Assembly (NCBI RefSeq): GCF_943193215.1
Contig: NZ_CALPDH010000003.1
Location: 186,001-250,000 of the forward strand
Reading direction: 5' to 3'
DNA from: Acetatifactor aquisgranensis
GTDB taxonomy: Bacteria; Bacillota; Clostridia; Lachnospirales; Lachnospiraceae
Length of the DNA stretch: 64,000 nucleotides
In this document: piece by piece, positions 1 to 7,598 of the stretch
Layout of the letters: the number at the start of each line of letters is the position of its first letter
How positions within the stretch are numbered: position 1 is the stretch's first letter
Notes under the pieces: generated by a model
Database searches by the model: none
Told to the model about the DNA's origin: nothing
Seen by the model: only the letters and a program-made list of their open reading frames with translations
Position numbers and translations under genes: made by a program

Positions 1-2
1 AT

Positions 3-1012
3 GATATCGAGCAGTATATGCCGGACCGGATTAAGGAGATTTATGAAAAATACCCTGAGACCTATTATCCGCTGACCAAGGACGGCAGGACTTATGGAAT
101 CGCCTGCTGCCCGGCGCTGACGGAGGGGCAGGTCATGATAATCCGCCAGGACTGGCTGGATAAGCCAGAGCTGGAAGCGCCCGCCAATATGGACGAGTTC
201 GAGGCGGTCATCAGGGCCTTTACAGAGGACAATCCCGACGGAAACGGAGAGAATGATACCTACGGCTTCACCTATGCCGGCGACAGCATCTACAATACAG
301 GCTGGGTGGCAGACCCTGTAAGCCTGTTCTCGGCCAACTCCGGAAAGAACATCCCCGGCGCATGGTATGAGGATGAGAACGGAGACCTGATGTACGGCTC
401 CATCCATGAGGGCAACAGGAAGACCCTGGAGCGCATGGCAGAGTGGCACAAGAACGGCTGGATTTTCCAGGAGGCCGCCGCGACAGGCGCATGGGACGCC
501 ATGATGCAGTTCACAGAGGGCAAGGCCGGTAATATCTGCAGGATCTGGACTATGACATCCTGTCAGACGGAACCGTAGTATTTGATTCCGCTCTGTTCGA
601 TCCCCCTGTAACGGATCCGTTCATGCCGGGCAAATCCACCGTTCTGAAGAATTCTCCCGGCCTGGATTCCATGCAGGCATACATGAACGTGGCAAACGGA
701 AACGAGCCTGCCTCCGGAGCGGAAATCAGGGCAAAAGCCGACTTCGGCACAGTGCCGGATATGGCGGAGGGCTACGCGCTGGCCGGCGAGCACAAGGATG
801 AGCTGCTGTCGAACATGTTCAACGCAGCGCCTACCGAGACCATGGCAAAGAGCTGGGAGCAGCTGCAGACCATGGAGAAGCAGGTGTACACCAATATCAT
901 CTACGGAAATGAGTCCATCGAAGCCTTTGACAAGTTCGTTGAGGACTGGAAAGCGCAGGGCGGAGACCAGATTACCCAGGAAGTAAATGCCTGGTATCAG
1001 ACTGTGAAATAA
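3..1012 (+). pseudogene. Frameshifted extracellular sugar-binding protein of an ABC transporter (partial)
   Basis: Two adjacent reading frames together read as the C-terminal part of an extracellular solute-binding protein, the lipoprotein that delivers sugars or oligosaccharides to an ABC permease. The first frame is open from the window edge to 578; the second reads through from about 539 to the stop at 1012, so coding continuity needs a -1 shift near 539. The shift follows AGNIC, and DLDYDILSDG continues in the other frame. Family members are usually over 450 residues; the joined product looks short after the shift, so an internal deletion as well as an indel is possible. The N-terminus and signal peptide lie outside the window. 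Neighbouring glycan hydrolases fit a sugar-uptake locus. A base-calling error at 539 cannot be excluded. Confidence 0.7.
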
Positions 1013-1020
1013 GTTTTTGA

Positions 1021-1062
1021 CAAAGAGGCCGCTGCATCTGAAAGGGTGTGGCGGTCTTTTGG
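1021..1062 (+). terminator. Probable rho-independent terminator after the binding-protein remnant
   Basis: AAGA plus CCGC on the left arm (with a GG bulge) can pair with GCGG and TCTT on the right arm, followed by TTTT. It lies directly after the stop at 1012 and before the ribosome binding site at about 1115. The bulge makes it weaker than the other terminators in this window. Confidence 0.5.
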
Positions 1063-1128
1063 GGCTTGTGGTAAAATGAGAGAATCATTTGAAATATTGA
1101 TTACGGCGTGCTGAAAGGAGAATGAGAA

Positions 1129-3138
1129 ATGCGGCAAATTACAATGGACAGGGAGAACCTGATGAAAGGATCTGTCATGCTGGCGAAAGAGCAGGCCTCG
1201 GCTTCATGCACTCTGCAGCTTTCCAAAGAGGGATCGGGAATTTTGCTTCCGCAGCTGATTGACTGCAAAGAGCATCTGCTGACCTTTTATGTGGAGGTGC
1301 TGGAAGAGCACAGTCTTCCCATGCATCTGCTTTTTTACGTACATGGAGAGAAAGAACCGGCGCTGGAAATCAGGTTCGGACTGCTGCCTAAGGTGCGGAG
1401 CATGGTCTGCATCGACCTGGGCTGGCTGGACGGCAGGGAACTGTTCCCGGAGGCCATGCCGGGCACCCTGAAGATAGTCTGCCACGGCAGGCGGGTGTTC
1501 AGGGAGGAAATTGAAAAGGCTGTCCTGTCCTCCATGGCCTGTTTCCATGATGTGAAGATAAAGATAGAAGAGATGGCCCTGAGGGACGAATACCCTGTAA
1601 ACCCTGAACTTCCCGATGAAAAGCTGGTGGACTGCTTCGGGCAGGATAAGCGGAAAAGCTGGAAAGACAAGACAGGGGACCTGGAAAGCCTGAAAGCCAG
1701 GCTGCAGAAGCAGTATGATGAGAGGGACGCGGCCTATCCCTTTGAGGACTGGACAGAGTACGGCGGCTGGAAGAAGAAAAAACTGAAAGAGGGCACAGGA
1801 TATTTCTCAAGCTGCAAAGAGGGAGAGAAGTGGTGGCTTGCAGACCCTTTAGGCTACGCCTATTTCAGCATGGGGCCGGACTGCGTGGGGCCCGGGAGCG
1901 ACTGCAGGGTGGACGGCGTGGAGAAGTGGCTGGACTGGCTGCCGGACAGACAGGATGCGGCGTATAAGGACATGTTCTTCGAGTCCGGCCGCAGGGAGGC
2001 CCACCGCACGCCGCTGATATTTTCCTATGCCAAGGCGAACCTGTATAAGGTCTTCGGGGAAAACTGGTATGATAAATGGAAAGATATGATGGGCGGGCAG
2101 CTTAAGAAATACGGCATGAATACTCTGGGGAACTGGAGCGACAGGCGGCTTCTGGGCACTATCGGCATTCCCTATGTGACCTCGCTGCCGGAATTCCCGG
2201 CCACGAAACAGTGCATTTTCCGGGACTTCCCCGATGTGTTCAGCGAGGAGTACGCCGCACAGGCAAGGCGCTGCGCGCAGGCTTTGGAGGAGAAAAAGGA
2301 AGATCCGCTGATGATCGGATATTTCCTGCGGAACGAACCGGCCTGGGCGTTCGTGGACAATCTGATGCTGGCTGACGAGGTGCTGTACAATCCTGAAAAG
2401 ACGGCCTGCAAAGAAAAACTTATCGCTTTTCTGACAGAACGCTATCAGAGCATTGAAAAGCTGAATGCGTCCTGGGGCAGCAGCTTTGAGGGATTTGAGA
2501 GCCTGTACCGGCAGCAGAAAGATGCGTCGAAGCATTCAGAGGCGGCGAAAGAGGATATGCGGGAATTCTCCAGGCGTTTGATGCGGGCCTATGTGGAGAT
2601 TCCTGTCAGAGAGTGCAGGAAAGTGGATCCCAACCACATGATTCTGGGGATGCGCTGGGCCTGGATTTCCAATCCGGATCTGGCCACCGGCTGGGAGAAT
2701 TTTGACGTATTCTCCATCAACTGCTACGCAGTGGATCCTACGGATCAGATACAGGGAATCGTGGATCTGGGCGTGGACCTGCCTGTGATGATCGGGGAAT
2801 TCCATTTCGGGGCGCTGGACGCCGGACTGCCTGCCACCGGGCTGGAGGGTGTGGAGAGCCAGGAAGACAGAGGCGTAGCATACCGCTATTACTGCGAGAG
2901 CGTGGCGGCCCATCCCAATGGCGTGGGATGCCATTATTTCCAGTGCTATGACCAGTTCGTGCTGGGGCGGTTCGACGGGGAGAATTATAATATCGGATTG
3001 TTCGATGTCTGCTCCTGCGCTTATCCGGAGATGATGGAGCATATCAGGGAGTGCAGCGGCGGAATCTATGAGGTGGCAGACGGAAAGGCGAAGCGCAGCA
3101 GGCAGAAGCCGAAATCGATTCCCATGATTGCGTATTAG
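1129..3138 (+). CDS. Clan GH-A glycoside hydrolase, agarase-like / GH42-GH50-like
   Basis: A 669-residue cytoplasmic-looking hydrolase with no signal peptide. The N-terminal ~200 residues look like a beta-sandwich accessory domain. From about residue 230 (WWLADPLGYAYFSMG) the chain reads like the TIM-barrel of agarase-like clan GH-A enzymes. The expected acid/base lies in RNEP (Glu403) and the nucleophile in MIGEFHFG (Glu557), the usual spacing for retaining GH-A enzymes. The start at 1129 follows AAAGGAG. The gene is followed after 20 bases by a GH43-like gene with which it probably forms an operon. Substrate is not predictable; it probably trims an imported oligosaccharide. The family assignment (GH42, GH50 or a relative) is from recalled motifs and is uncertain. 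Confidence 0.75.
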   Translation: MRQITMDRENLMKGSVMLAKEQASASCTLQLSKEGSGILLPQLIDCKEHLLTFYVEVLEEHSLPMHLLFYVHGEKEPALEIRFGLLPKVRSMVCIDLGWLDGRELFPEAMPGTLKIVCHGRRVFREEIEKAVLSSMACFHDVKIKIEEMALRDEYPVNPELPDEKLVDCFGQDKRKSWKDKTGDLESLKARLQKQYDERDAAYPFEDWTEYGGWKKKKLKEGTGYFSSCKEGEKWWLADPLGYAYFSMGPDCVGPGSDCRVDGVEKWLDWLPDRQDAAYKDMFFESGRREAHRTPLIFSYAKANLYKVFGENWYDKWKDMMGGQLKKYGMNTLGNWSDRRLLGTIGIPYVTSLPEFPATKQCIFRDFPDVFSEEYAAQARRCAQALEEKKEDPLMIGYFLRNEPAWAFVDNLMLADEVLYNPEKTACKEKLIAFLTERYQSIEKLNASWGSSFEGFESLYRQQKDASKHSEAAKEDMREFSRRLMRAYVEIPVRECRKVDPNHMILGMRWAWISNPDLATGWENFDVFSINCYAVDPTDQIQGIVDLGVDLPVMIGEFHFGALDAGLPATGLEGVESQEDRGVAYRYYCESVAAHPNGVGCHYFQCYDQFVLGRFDGENYNIGLFDVCSCAYPEMMEHIRECSGGIYEVADGKAKRSRQKPKSIPMIAY

Positions 3139-3158
3139 GCTTGGAGGAGAGACGAAAT

Positions 3159-4091
3159 ATGGCATATTTGTTTGTACATTTCAGGGAAAAGACGACGCCT
3201 GACGGAGAGCAGGTGTACTTTGGGCTCAGCAAAGACGGTTTTGGCTGGGAGGCAGTAAATCATGGGCAGCCCATACTATGGGCTTATTACGGGGATAAGG
3301 GCGTCCGTGATTTTACCATTATAAAATGCGGGGCCACAGGAAAGTACCATATCATCGCCACGGATCTGAGCCTGGCCTACGGCATGAGGAATCAGTATCA
3401 TCATTCCTGGGATGAAATCGGGAGAAAGGGCAGCAAATGTTTTTCCGTCTGGGAATCAACGGATTTAGTATCATGGTCAGAGCAGCGGCTGGTGCAGTTC
3501 GGGGACAAGGATTTCGGCTGTCTCTGGGCGCCGGACATTATCTTTGACAGGGAGCGGGGCGACTATGTGGTTCACTGGTCCTCGTCCCACAGATGCAATG
3601 ACTATGGGCAGAAAGCAATCTACTACAGCAGGACGAAGGATTTCGGGACATTTTCAAAGCCGGAAGTGCTGTACAGGAAGGAAGGCTCCGGGGTGATCGA
3701 CTCAGCCATGTATGAGGAGGAGGGGAAGTATTATCTTTTTGTGAAAAGCGAGGGCAATCCCCACAGAATCATCCTGTTGGAGTCGGAGCATGTGACAGGG
3801 CCGTTTGCGCGGGTGGAAGCCTTTGACGAGAGCATGGCGGCGATTGAGGCCGGACAGTATGAAGCCCCCACGGCGGTGCGGCTGGAGGATGGGAGATGGT
3901 GCCTTTTTCTGGACTATTACGGCGTGCCGGGAGAGGGGCAGGGATATGTCCCCTTTGTGGCTGACAGCCTGGCCTCCGGCAGATTTGTGCGCTCTGATGA
4001 AAAATTCCATTTCCCCTATGGATTCAAGCATGGCACCATCATAAAAATCAGCGAAGAAGAGTATGGGCGGGTGCGGGATTTTTACCATTGA
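3159..4091 (+). CDS. GH43-like beta-propeller glycoside hydrolase
   Basis: A 310-residue protein with the layout of a five-bladed beta-propeller glycosidase. VRDFTI near residue 48 supplies a candidate catalytic base Asp. LWAPDIIFD and VIDSAMYEEEGKYYLF are typical blade strands with the middle Asp, and EAPTAV supplies the candidate acid Glu. An upstream in-frame ATG at 3141 exists, but GGAGG at 3142-3146 is well placed only for the ATG at 3159. No signal peptide, so it acts inside the cell on imported oligosaccharides such as arabinosides or xylosides, which is inference. It follows the GH-A gene closely and is probably co-transcribed. Confidence 0.75.
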   Translation: MAYLFVHFREKTTPDGEQVYFGLSKDGFGWEAVNHGQPILWAYYGDKGVRDFTIIKCGATGKYHIIATDLSLAYGMRNQYHHSWDEIGRKGSKCFSVWESTDLVSWSEQRLVQFGDKDFGCLWAPDIIFDRERGDYVVHWSSSHRCNDYGQKAIYYSRTKDFGTFSKPEVLYRKEGSGVIDSAMYEEEGKYYLFVKSEGNPHRIILLESEHVTGPFARVEAFDESMAAIEAGQYEAPTAVRLEDGRWCLFLDYYGVPGEGQGYVPFVADSLASGRFVRSDEKFHFPYGFKHGTIIKISEEEYGRVRDFYH

Positions 4092-4143
4092 CATGTAATT
4101 TGAAAAAGCTCTCTCCACATACATTATAGCAAGACTATAAAAG

Positions 4144-4189
4144 AGCCATGCAAAGGCCGGCGGGCTGGAGCGGCGCCGCTTGCATGGCT
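4144..4189 (+). repeat. Long hairpin between the GH43-like gene and the deacetylase gene
   Basis: AGCCATGCAA at 4144-4153 is the exact reverse complement of TTGCATGGCT at 4180-4189, enclosing a GC-rich segment that can fold further. No T-run follows, so it is a leader structure or inefficient terminator rather than a clear rho-independent terminator. Confidence 0.5.
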
Positions 4190-4218
4190 GACTGCGGAAA
4201 TGAAACGGAGAGAGAAAA

Positions 4219-5076
4219 ATGAAGACGATTTATGTAAAAAATGTGGCGCGAAAGCTGCTGCAGACGGAACGGATAAACTGGAAAAAGGCTGTTCCCGCCC
4301 TGGCGCTGTTCGCCGCCATGTTCTTCCTGGGCAGAGAGGCTGCCCAAATCCGGGCAGAGGCACGCCAGGCCTCCGGGAGGCTGCTGCAGGAGACGGAGGA
4401 CTGGGGACTGGGATTCGGCAGCGAGGGCGAGAAGCCCACAGGGAACGCAACGGCGGCGGAGCTTGCCGGGTACGATGCCTATTATTGCGGACAGGGGGAG
4501 GAGAAAGTGATTTACCTGACCTTTGACTGCGGCTATGAGAATGGGAACACGGAGCCGATCCTGGACGCGCTGAAGAAGCACAATGCACAGGCGACTTTTT
4601 TCGTGGTAGGGCATTTTCTGGAGTCGGCCCCGGAAATCGTAAAGCGCATGGTGGCCGACGGACACACTGTGGGCAATCATACATACCACCATCCGGACAT
4701 GTCCAAAATCTCCGGCATGTCGGCTTTTCGGAAGGAAATGGACGATGTGGCGTCTCTTTTTAAAGAAGTGACAGGGACGGAACTGGCCATGTACTACCGG
4801 CCGCCTCAGGGGAAGTACAGCACCGAAAACCTGCAGATGGCCAAAGAATTAGGGTATTCCACTTTCTTCTGGAGCCTGGCCTATGTGGACTGGAACCAGG
4901 ACAGCCAGCCCAGCCACGAGGAGGCTTTCGCGAAGCTCACCAGCCGCATCCATCCCGGAGCCATCGTGCTGCTGCACAGCACTTCCAGGACCAATGGGGA
5001 GATTATGGATGAACTGCTGACCAAGTGGGAGGAGATGGGGTATACTTTCAGGCCGCTGGCGGATTTGATTGATTAG
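4219..5076 (+). CDS. pdaA: Polysaccharide deacetylase, PdaA-like (muramic delta-lactam type)
   Basis: A 285-residue membrane-anchored NodB-fold deacetylase. Residues about 24-42 form a signal-anchor segment, placing the catalytic domain outside the membrane. The domain starts at VIYLTFDCGYENGN (about residue 95). The TFDxGYENG form, where the second metal-binding Asp of TFDDG is replaced (here Cys), is characteristic of PdaA-type enzymes. These remove acetyl groups from N-acetylmuramic acid to start muramic delta-lactam formation in the spore cortex. The metal-ligand motif NHTYHHPD, RPPQGKYS and the C-terminal LLHS are present. The start follows GGAGAG. A sporulation role is inferred from family resemblance; other peptidoglycan deacetylases are possible. 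Confidence 0.8.
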   Translation: MKTIYVKNVARKLLQTERINWKKAVPALALFAAMFFLGREAAQIRAEARQASGRLLQETEDWGLGFGSEGEKPTGNATAAELAGYDAYYCGQGEEKVIYLTFDCGYENGNTEPILDALKKHNAQATFFVVGHFLESAPEIVKRMVADGHTVGNHTYHHPDMSKISGMSAFRKEMDDVASLFKEVTGTELAMYYRPPQGKYSTENLQMAKELGYSTFFWSLAYVDWNQDSQPSHEEAFAKLTSRIHPGAIVLLHSTSRTNGEIMDELLTKWEEMGYTFRPLADLID

Positions 5077-5082
5077 ATATAG

Positions 5083-5116
5083 AGCCAGGGGGTGAATCTC
5101 CTTGGCTTCTTTTTTG
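5083..5116 (+). terminator. Rho-independent terminator after the deacetylase gene
   Basis: AGCCAGGGGG pairs with CTCCTTGGCT (with G-T pairs) and is followed by a T-run, just after the stop at 5076. Confidence 0.75.
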
Positions 5117-5133
5117 GTTCAGTGCATAAATAT

Positions 5134-5199
5134 ATAAACGGCATTTAATTCTTGCCAGTCACATAGCACAGCAAGTCATGCCGTTTATCCGTTTTTTGG
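5134..5199 (+). terminator. Second, nested long hairpin with T-run (terminator or structured RNA)
   Basis: ATAAACGGCAT (5134-5144) and ATGCCGTTTAT (5178-5188) are perfect inverted repeats of 11 bases. Inside them CTTGC (5151-5155) can pair with GCAAG (5171-5175). A T6 run follows at 5192-5197. This is a second terminator, or a structured RNA element, between two host transcription units. The rest of 5200-5440 is A+T-rich with no gene seen; no purine riboswitch consensus was found. Confidence 0.55.
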
Positions 5200-5442
5200 C
5201 AAGATTTAATCGCTACATATATAGATTATAGTTGAAAAGATTTAATTGAATGGTTATACTAAAAAGGGGCGTAATAGAAAGAAAAATGCTGAAATAACAC
5301 CGGCTGTCGCGTGTTCTACGGGATATCGTCAATGGTTGCACCTAGACACCGACAATACGGCCAAAAGCCGCACTCTTCCCAGAACCGATGTTACTCTCAT
5401 TATAGTATAGCCGCATAGAGAATGCAAGAGAAATGTCGCCGG

Positions 5443-5498
5443 GCCTGACTTGCAAAAAGACCTATTCTTATGATAGAATCCAAAAGAGGATTCTATCA
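5443..5498 (+). promoter_or_regulatory. Putative guaA promoter with overlapping perfect inverted repeat operator
   Basis: TATGAT at 5470-5475 is a good -10 element with a weak -35 (CTGACT) 18 bases upstream. The -10 runs into TGATAGAATCC (5471-5481), whose exact inverted copy GGATTCTATCA lies at 5488-5498 with a 6-base loop. Such a palindrome at the start site could be a repressor operator or a 5' mRNA hairpin for guaA. The regulator is unknown. Confidence 0.5.
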
Positions 5499-5556
5499 TC
5501 AAAGGGCTATGCTGGAATCCAGTGACAGAAGTGGTCTTTTGGACAGAGGAGGAAAC

Positions 5557-7101
5557 ATGGAGAAGGAACTGGTAGTGGTAATTGACTTTGGCGGTCAATA
5601 CAATCAATTGGTGGCCAGACGGGTCAGGGAATGCAATGTGTACTGCGAAATTTATTCCTACAAGACAGATTTAGCAAAAATCATGGAGAAGAAGCCGAAG
5701 GGCATCATCCTCACCGGCGGCCCCAGCAGCTGTTACGAGGAGGGCGCGGCTGCCTGTTCCCCGGAGCTGTTCAGGCTGGGCATCCCCGTGCTGGGACTGT
5801 GCTATGGCGCGCAGCTGATGATGCATGTGCTGGGCGGAGAGGTGGCCCGGGCGGCGGTGCGGGAGTACGGCAAGACAGAGGTGGACGTGGATACCACATC
5901 CCGATTATTTGCAGACGTGACGCCGAATACCGTCTGCTGGATGAGCCATTTTGACTATATCGCCCGGTTGGCGCCCGGATTCCGGACAGTGGCGGTGACT
6001 GCCAACTGCCCCGTGGCGGCGGCAGAGTGGGAGGAGAAGAAGCTGTATGCCATCCAGTTCCACCCTGAGGTGCTCCACACGGCGGAGGGCTCCAGGATGC
6101 TTTACAATTTCGTCCGGGATATCTGCGGCTGCACCGGCGACTGGAGGATGGATTCTTTTGTGGAGGAGAATGTCAGGGCCATCCGGGAAAAGGTGGGAAA
6201 CGGCAGAGTGCTCTGTGCCCTTTCCGGCGGGGTGGATTCCTCCGTGGCAGCGGTGCTGCTGTCCAGGGCAGTGGGGGGACAGCTGACCTGCGTGTTCGTA
6301 GATCACGGGCTGCTGCGCAAGGACGAGGGCGATGAGGTTGAAAAGGTCTTCGGCCCTGAGGGAAATTACGAGCTGAACTTCATCCGGGTCAACGCCCGGG
6401 AGCGGTTTTACGAAAAGCTGGCCGGGGTGACCGAGCCGGAGCAGAAACGCAAGATCATCGGAGAAGAATTCATCCGCGTCTTTGAGGAAGAGGCGAAGAA
6501 AATCGGCAGGGTGGACTTCCTGGTGCAGGGCACGATTTACCCGGACGTGGTGGAGAGCGGCCTGGGCGGGGAATCCGCTGTCATCAAGTCCCACCACAAT
6601 GTAGGCGGACTGCCTGACTATGTGGATTTCAGGGAAATCCTGGAGCCCCTGCGCAGCCTGTTCAAGGACGAGGTCCGCAAGGTGGGGCTGGAGCTGGGGA
6701 TTCCGGAGCATCTGGTGTACCGGCAGCCTTTCCCGGGGCCGGGCCTGGGTGTCCGCATCATCGGGGAGGTGACCGCGGAGAAAGTGAAAATCGTCCAGGA
6801 CGCGGATGCCATCTACCGGGAAGAAATCGCCGATGCGGGGCTGGCAAGGTCGATTGGACAGTACTTTGCGGCACTGACCAACATGCGCAGCGTGGGAGTC
6901 ATGGGGGACGAGAGGACCTATGATTACGCGGTGGCGCTGCGGGCGGTGAACACGGTAGACTTCATGACCGCGGAGTGCGCGCAGATTCCCTACGAGGTTC
7001 TGCAGCGGGTCAGCAGCAGGATTATCAATGAAGTGACGCATGTAAATAGAGTTTTATACGACATTACGTCAAAACCTCCTGGAACCATTGAACTTGAATA
7101 G
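5557..7101 (+). CDS. guaA: GMP synthase (glutamine-hydrolysing)
   Basis: A 514-residue enzyme that converts XMP, ATP and glutamine to GMP in purine synthesis. The N-terminal class I glutamine amidotransferase domain has its nucleophile in LGLCYGAQLM (Cys82) and the His-Glu pair in AIQFHPEV. The ATP-pyrophosphatase domain begins near residue 200 with PP-loop LSGGVDSS, followed by the GuaA dimerisation domain ending in KPPGTIELE. An upstream in-frame ATG at 5470 is less likely than 5557, which follows AGAGGAGG. The 3' end of guaA is a well-known target for integrating elements. Here the coding end is intact and the prophage integrase lies 500 bases downstream. Confidence 0.97.
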   Translation: MEKELVVVIDFGGQYNQLVARRVRECNVYCEIYSYKTDLAKIMEKKPKGIILTGGPSSCYEEGAAACSPELFRLGIPVLGLCYGAQLMMHVLGGEVARAAVREYGKTEVDVDTTSRLFADVTPNTVCWMSHFDYIARLAPGFRTVAVTANCPVAAAEWEEKKLYAIQFHPEVLHTAEGSRMLYNFVRDICGCTGDWRMDSFVEENVRAIREKVGNGRVLCALSGGVDSSVAAVLLSRAVGGQLTCVFVDHGLLRKDEGDEVEKVFGPEGNYELNFIRVNARERFYEKLAGVTEPEQKRKIIGEEFIRVFEEEAKKIGRVDFLVQGTIYPDVVESGLGGESAVIKSHHNVGGLPDYVDFREILEPLRSLFKDEVRKVGLELGIPEHLVYRQPFPGPGLGVRIIGEVTAEKVKIVQDADAIYREEIADAGLARSIGQYFAALTNMRSVGVMGDERTYDYAVALRAVNTVDFMTAECAQIPYEVLQRVSSRIINEVTHVNRVLYDITSKPPGTIELE

Positions 7102-7110
7102 TGGACATTT

Positions 7111-7151
7111 GGACTGAAAACCTGATAAAATAAGGGTTTTCAGTCCTTTTT
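7111..7151 (+). terminator. Rho-independent terminator of guaA
   Basis: GGACTGAAAACC (7111-7122) pairs with GGTTTTCAGTCC (7134-7145) and is followed by TTTTTAT. Strong canonical terminator. Confidence 0.9.
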
Positions 7152-7221
7152 ATATCTCTGTGATGTTAATATGATGTTGAAAATAGAGCCAGCTACTTTT
7201 CCTACTCCAAAATGGATGCGG

Positions 7222-7250
7222 TTGAAATCCCTGTCGAAATGTGGTAATAT
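7222..7250 (+). promoter_or_regulatory. Promoter of the left type I toxin
   Basis: TTGAAA (7222-7227), 17 bases, TAATAT (7245-7250). The right-hand toxin cassette has the same arrangement (TTGCAA-17-TATGAT at 62626-62654). Confidence 0.7.
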
Positions 7251-7284
7251 CTCTTTGGGACTACCAGGATGGTAGGCGGTTAGC

Positions 7285-7350
7285 CCTCCCCGGAGGGACT
7301 GTGACCCTCCGTTTACATAGAAACCTGAAAGGGAATCTGGGAAAGGAGGG
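7285..7350 (+). promoter_or_regulatory. Toxin mRNA leader with anti-Shine-Dalgarno CCCTCC segments
   Basis: The leader contains CCCTCC twice (about 7286 and 7311), each complementary to the toxin ribosome binding site GGAGGG (7345-7350). GGAGGG at 7294-7299 can compete for the same pairing. The same three-element layout occurs in the right-hand cassette, suggesting that the full-length mRNA is kept untranslatable by folding. Confidence 0.55.
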
Positions 7351-7359
7351 CTGAGCCAT

Positions 7360-7458
7360 ATGGATATTTTGGGACTTATTGCGGTGTTAAGTTTTGGCTT
7401 GACCTGCTTTGGTATCGGATATACATTCGGTAAAGATAGTAACAAGCCACAGAAATAG
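7360..7458 (+). CDS. Putative holin-like type I toxin, small membrane peptide (left copy)
   Basis: A 32-residue peptide (MDILGLIAVLSFGLTCFGIG at the N-terminus) with one hydrophobic segment and a short polar tail ending KPQK. Length, layout and setting match the holin-like toxin (TxpA/BsrG-type) peptides of Bacillota type I toxin-antitoxin loci, which insert into the membrane. It starts 9 bases after AAAGGAGGG, has its own promoter, and is followed by a hairpin (ATAGCCGC/GCGGCTAT, 7455-7488). A convergent antisense promoter lies downstream. It resembles the peptide at 62743-62835 in gene organisation. It lies between guaA and the integrase, so it is probably within the prophage, but the attachment site is not located. 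Toxicity is inferred. Confidence 0.65.
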   Translation: MDILGLIAVLSFGLTCFGIGYTFGKDSNKPQK

Positions 7459-7567
7459 CCGCCCTCCCGTGACAAGGTAAGCGGCTATAGCTGTTAACTT
7501 ATGAATCGGGCTAACCGTCTATCGGTAGCTCCCGTGGGGCGTCTGTTACCAGCAGGCGCCTCTCTTT
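7455..7567 (-). ncRNA. Putative antisense antitoxin RNA for the left toxin
   Basis: On the minus strand TTGAAC (complement of 7597-7602) and TATTCT (complement of 7574-7579) are separated by 17 bases, giving a start near 7567 and a transcript running toward the toxin 3' end. The hairpin at 7455-7488 could end it. Convergent overlap with a toxin gene is the RatA/TxpA layout. The 3' end and the extent of overlap are inferred. The -35 region overlaps the end of the integrase gene. Confidence 0.55.
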
Positions 7568-7598
7568 ATCTAAAGAATAGCACAATCTGCGGGAAAGT

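Noticed and set aside
5200..5556. Guanine riboswitch before guaA
   Set aside because: Purine riboswitch core motifs were not found; only the inverted repeat and promoter are visible.
5905..7041. Minus-strand ORF of 378 codons opposite guaA
   Set aside because: Shadow of guaA, no start signals.
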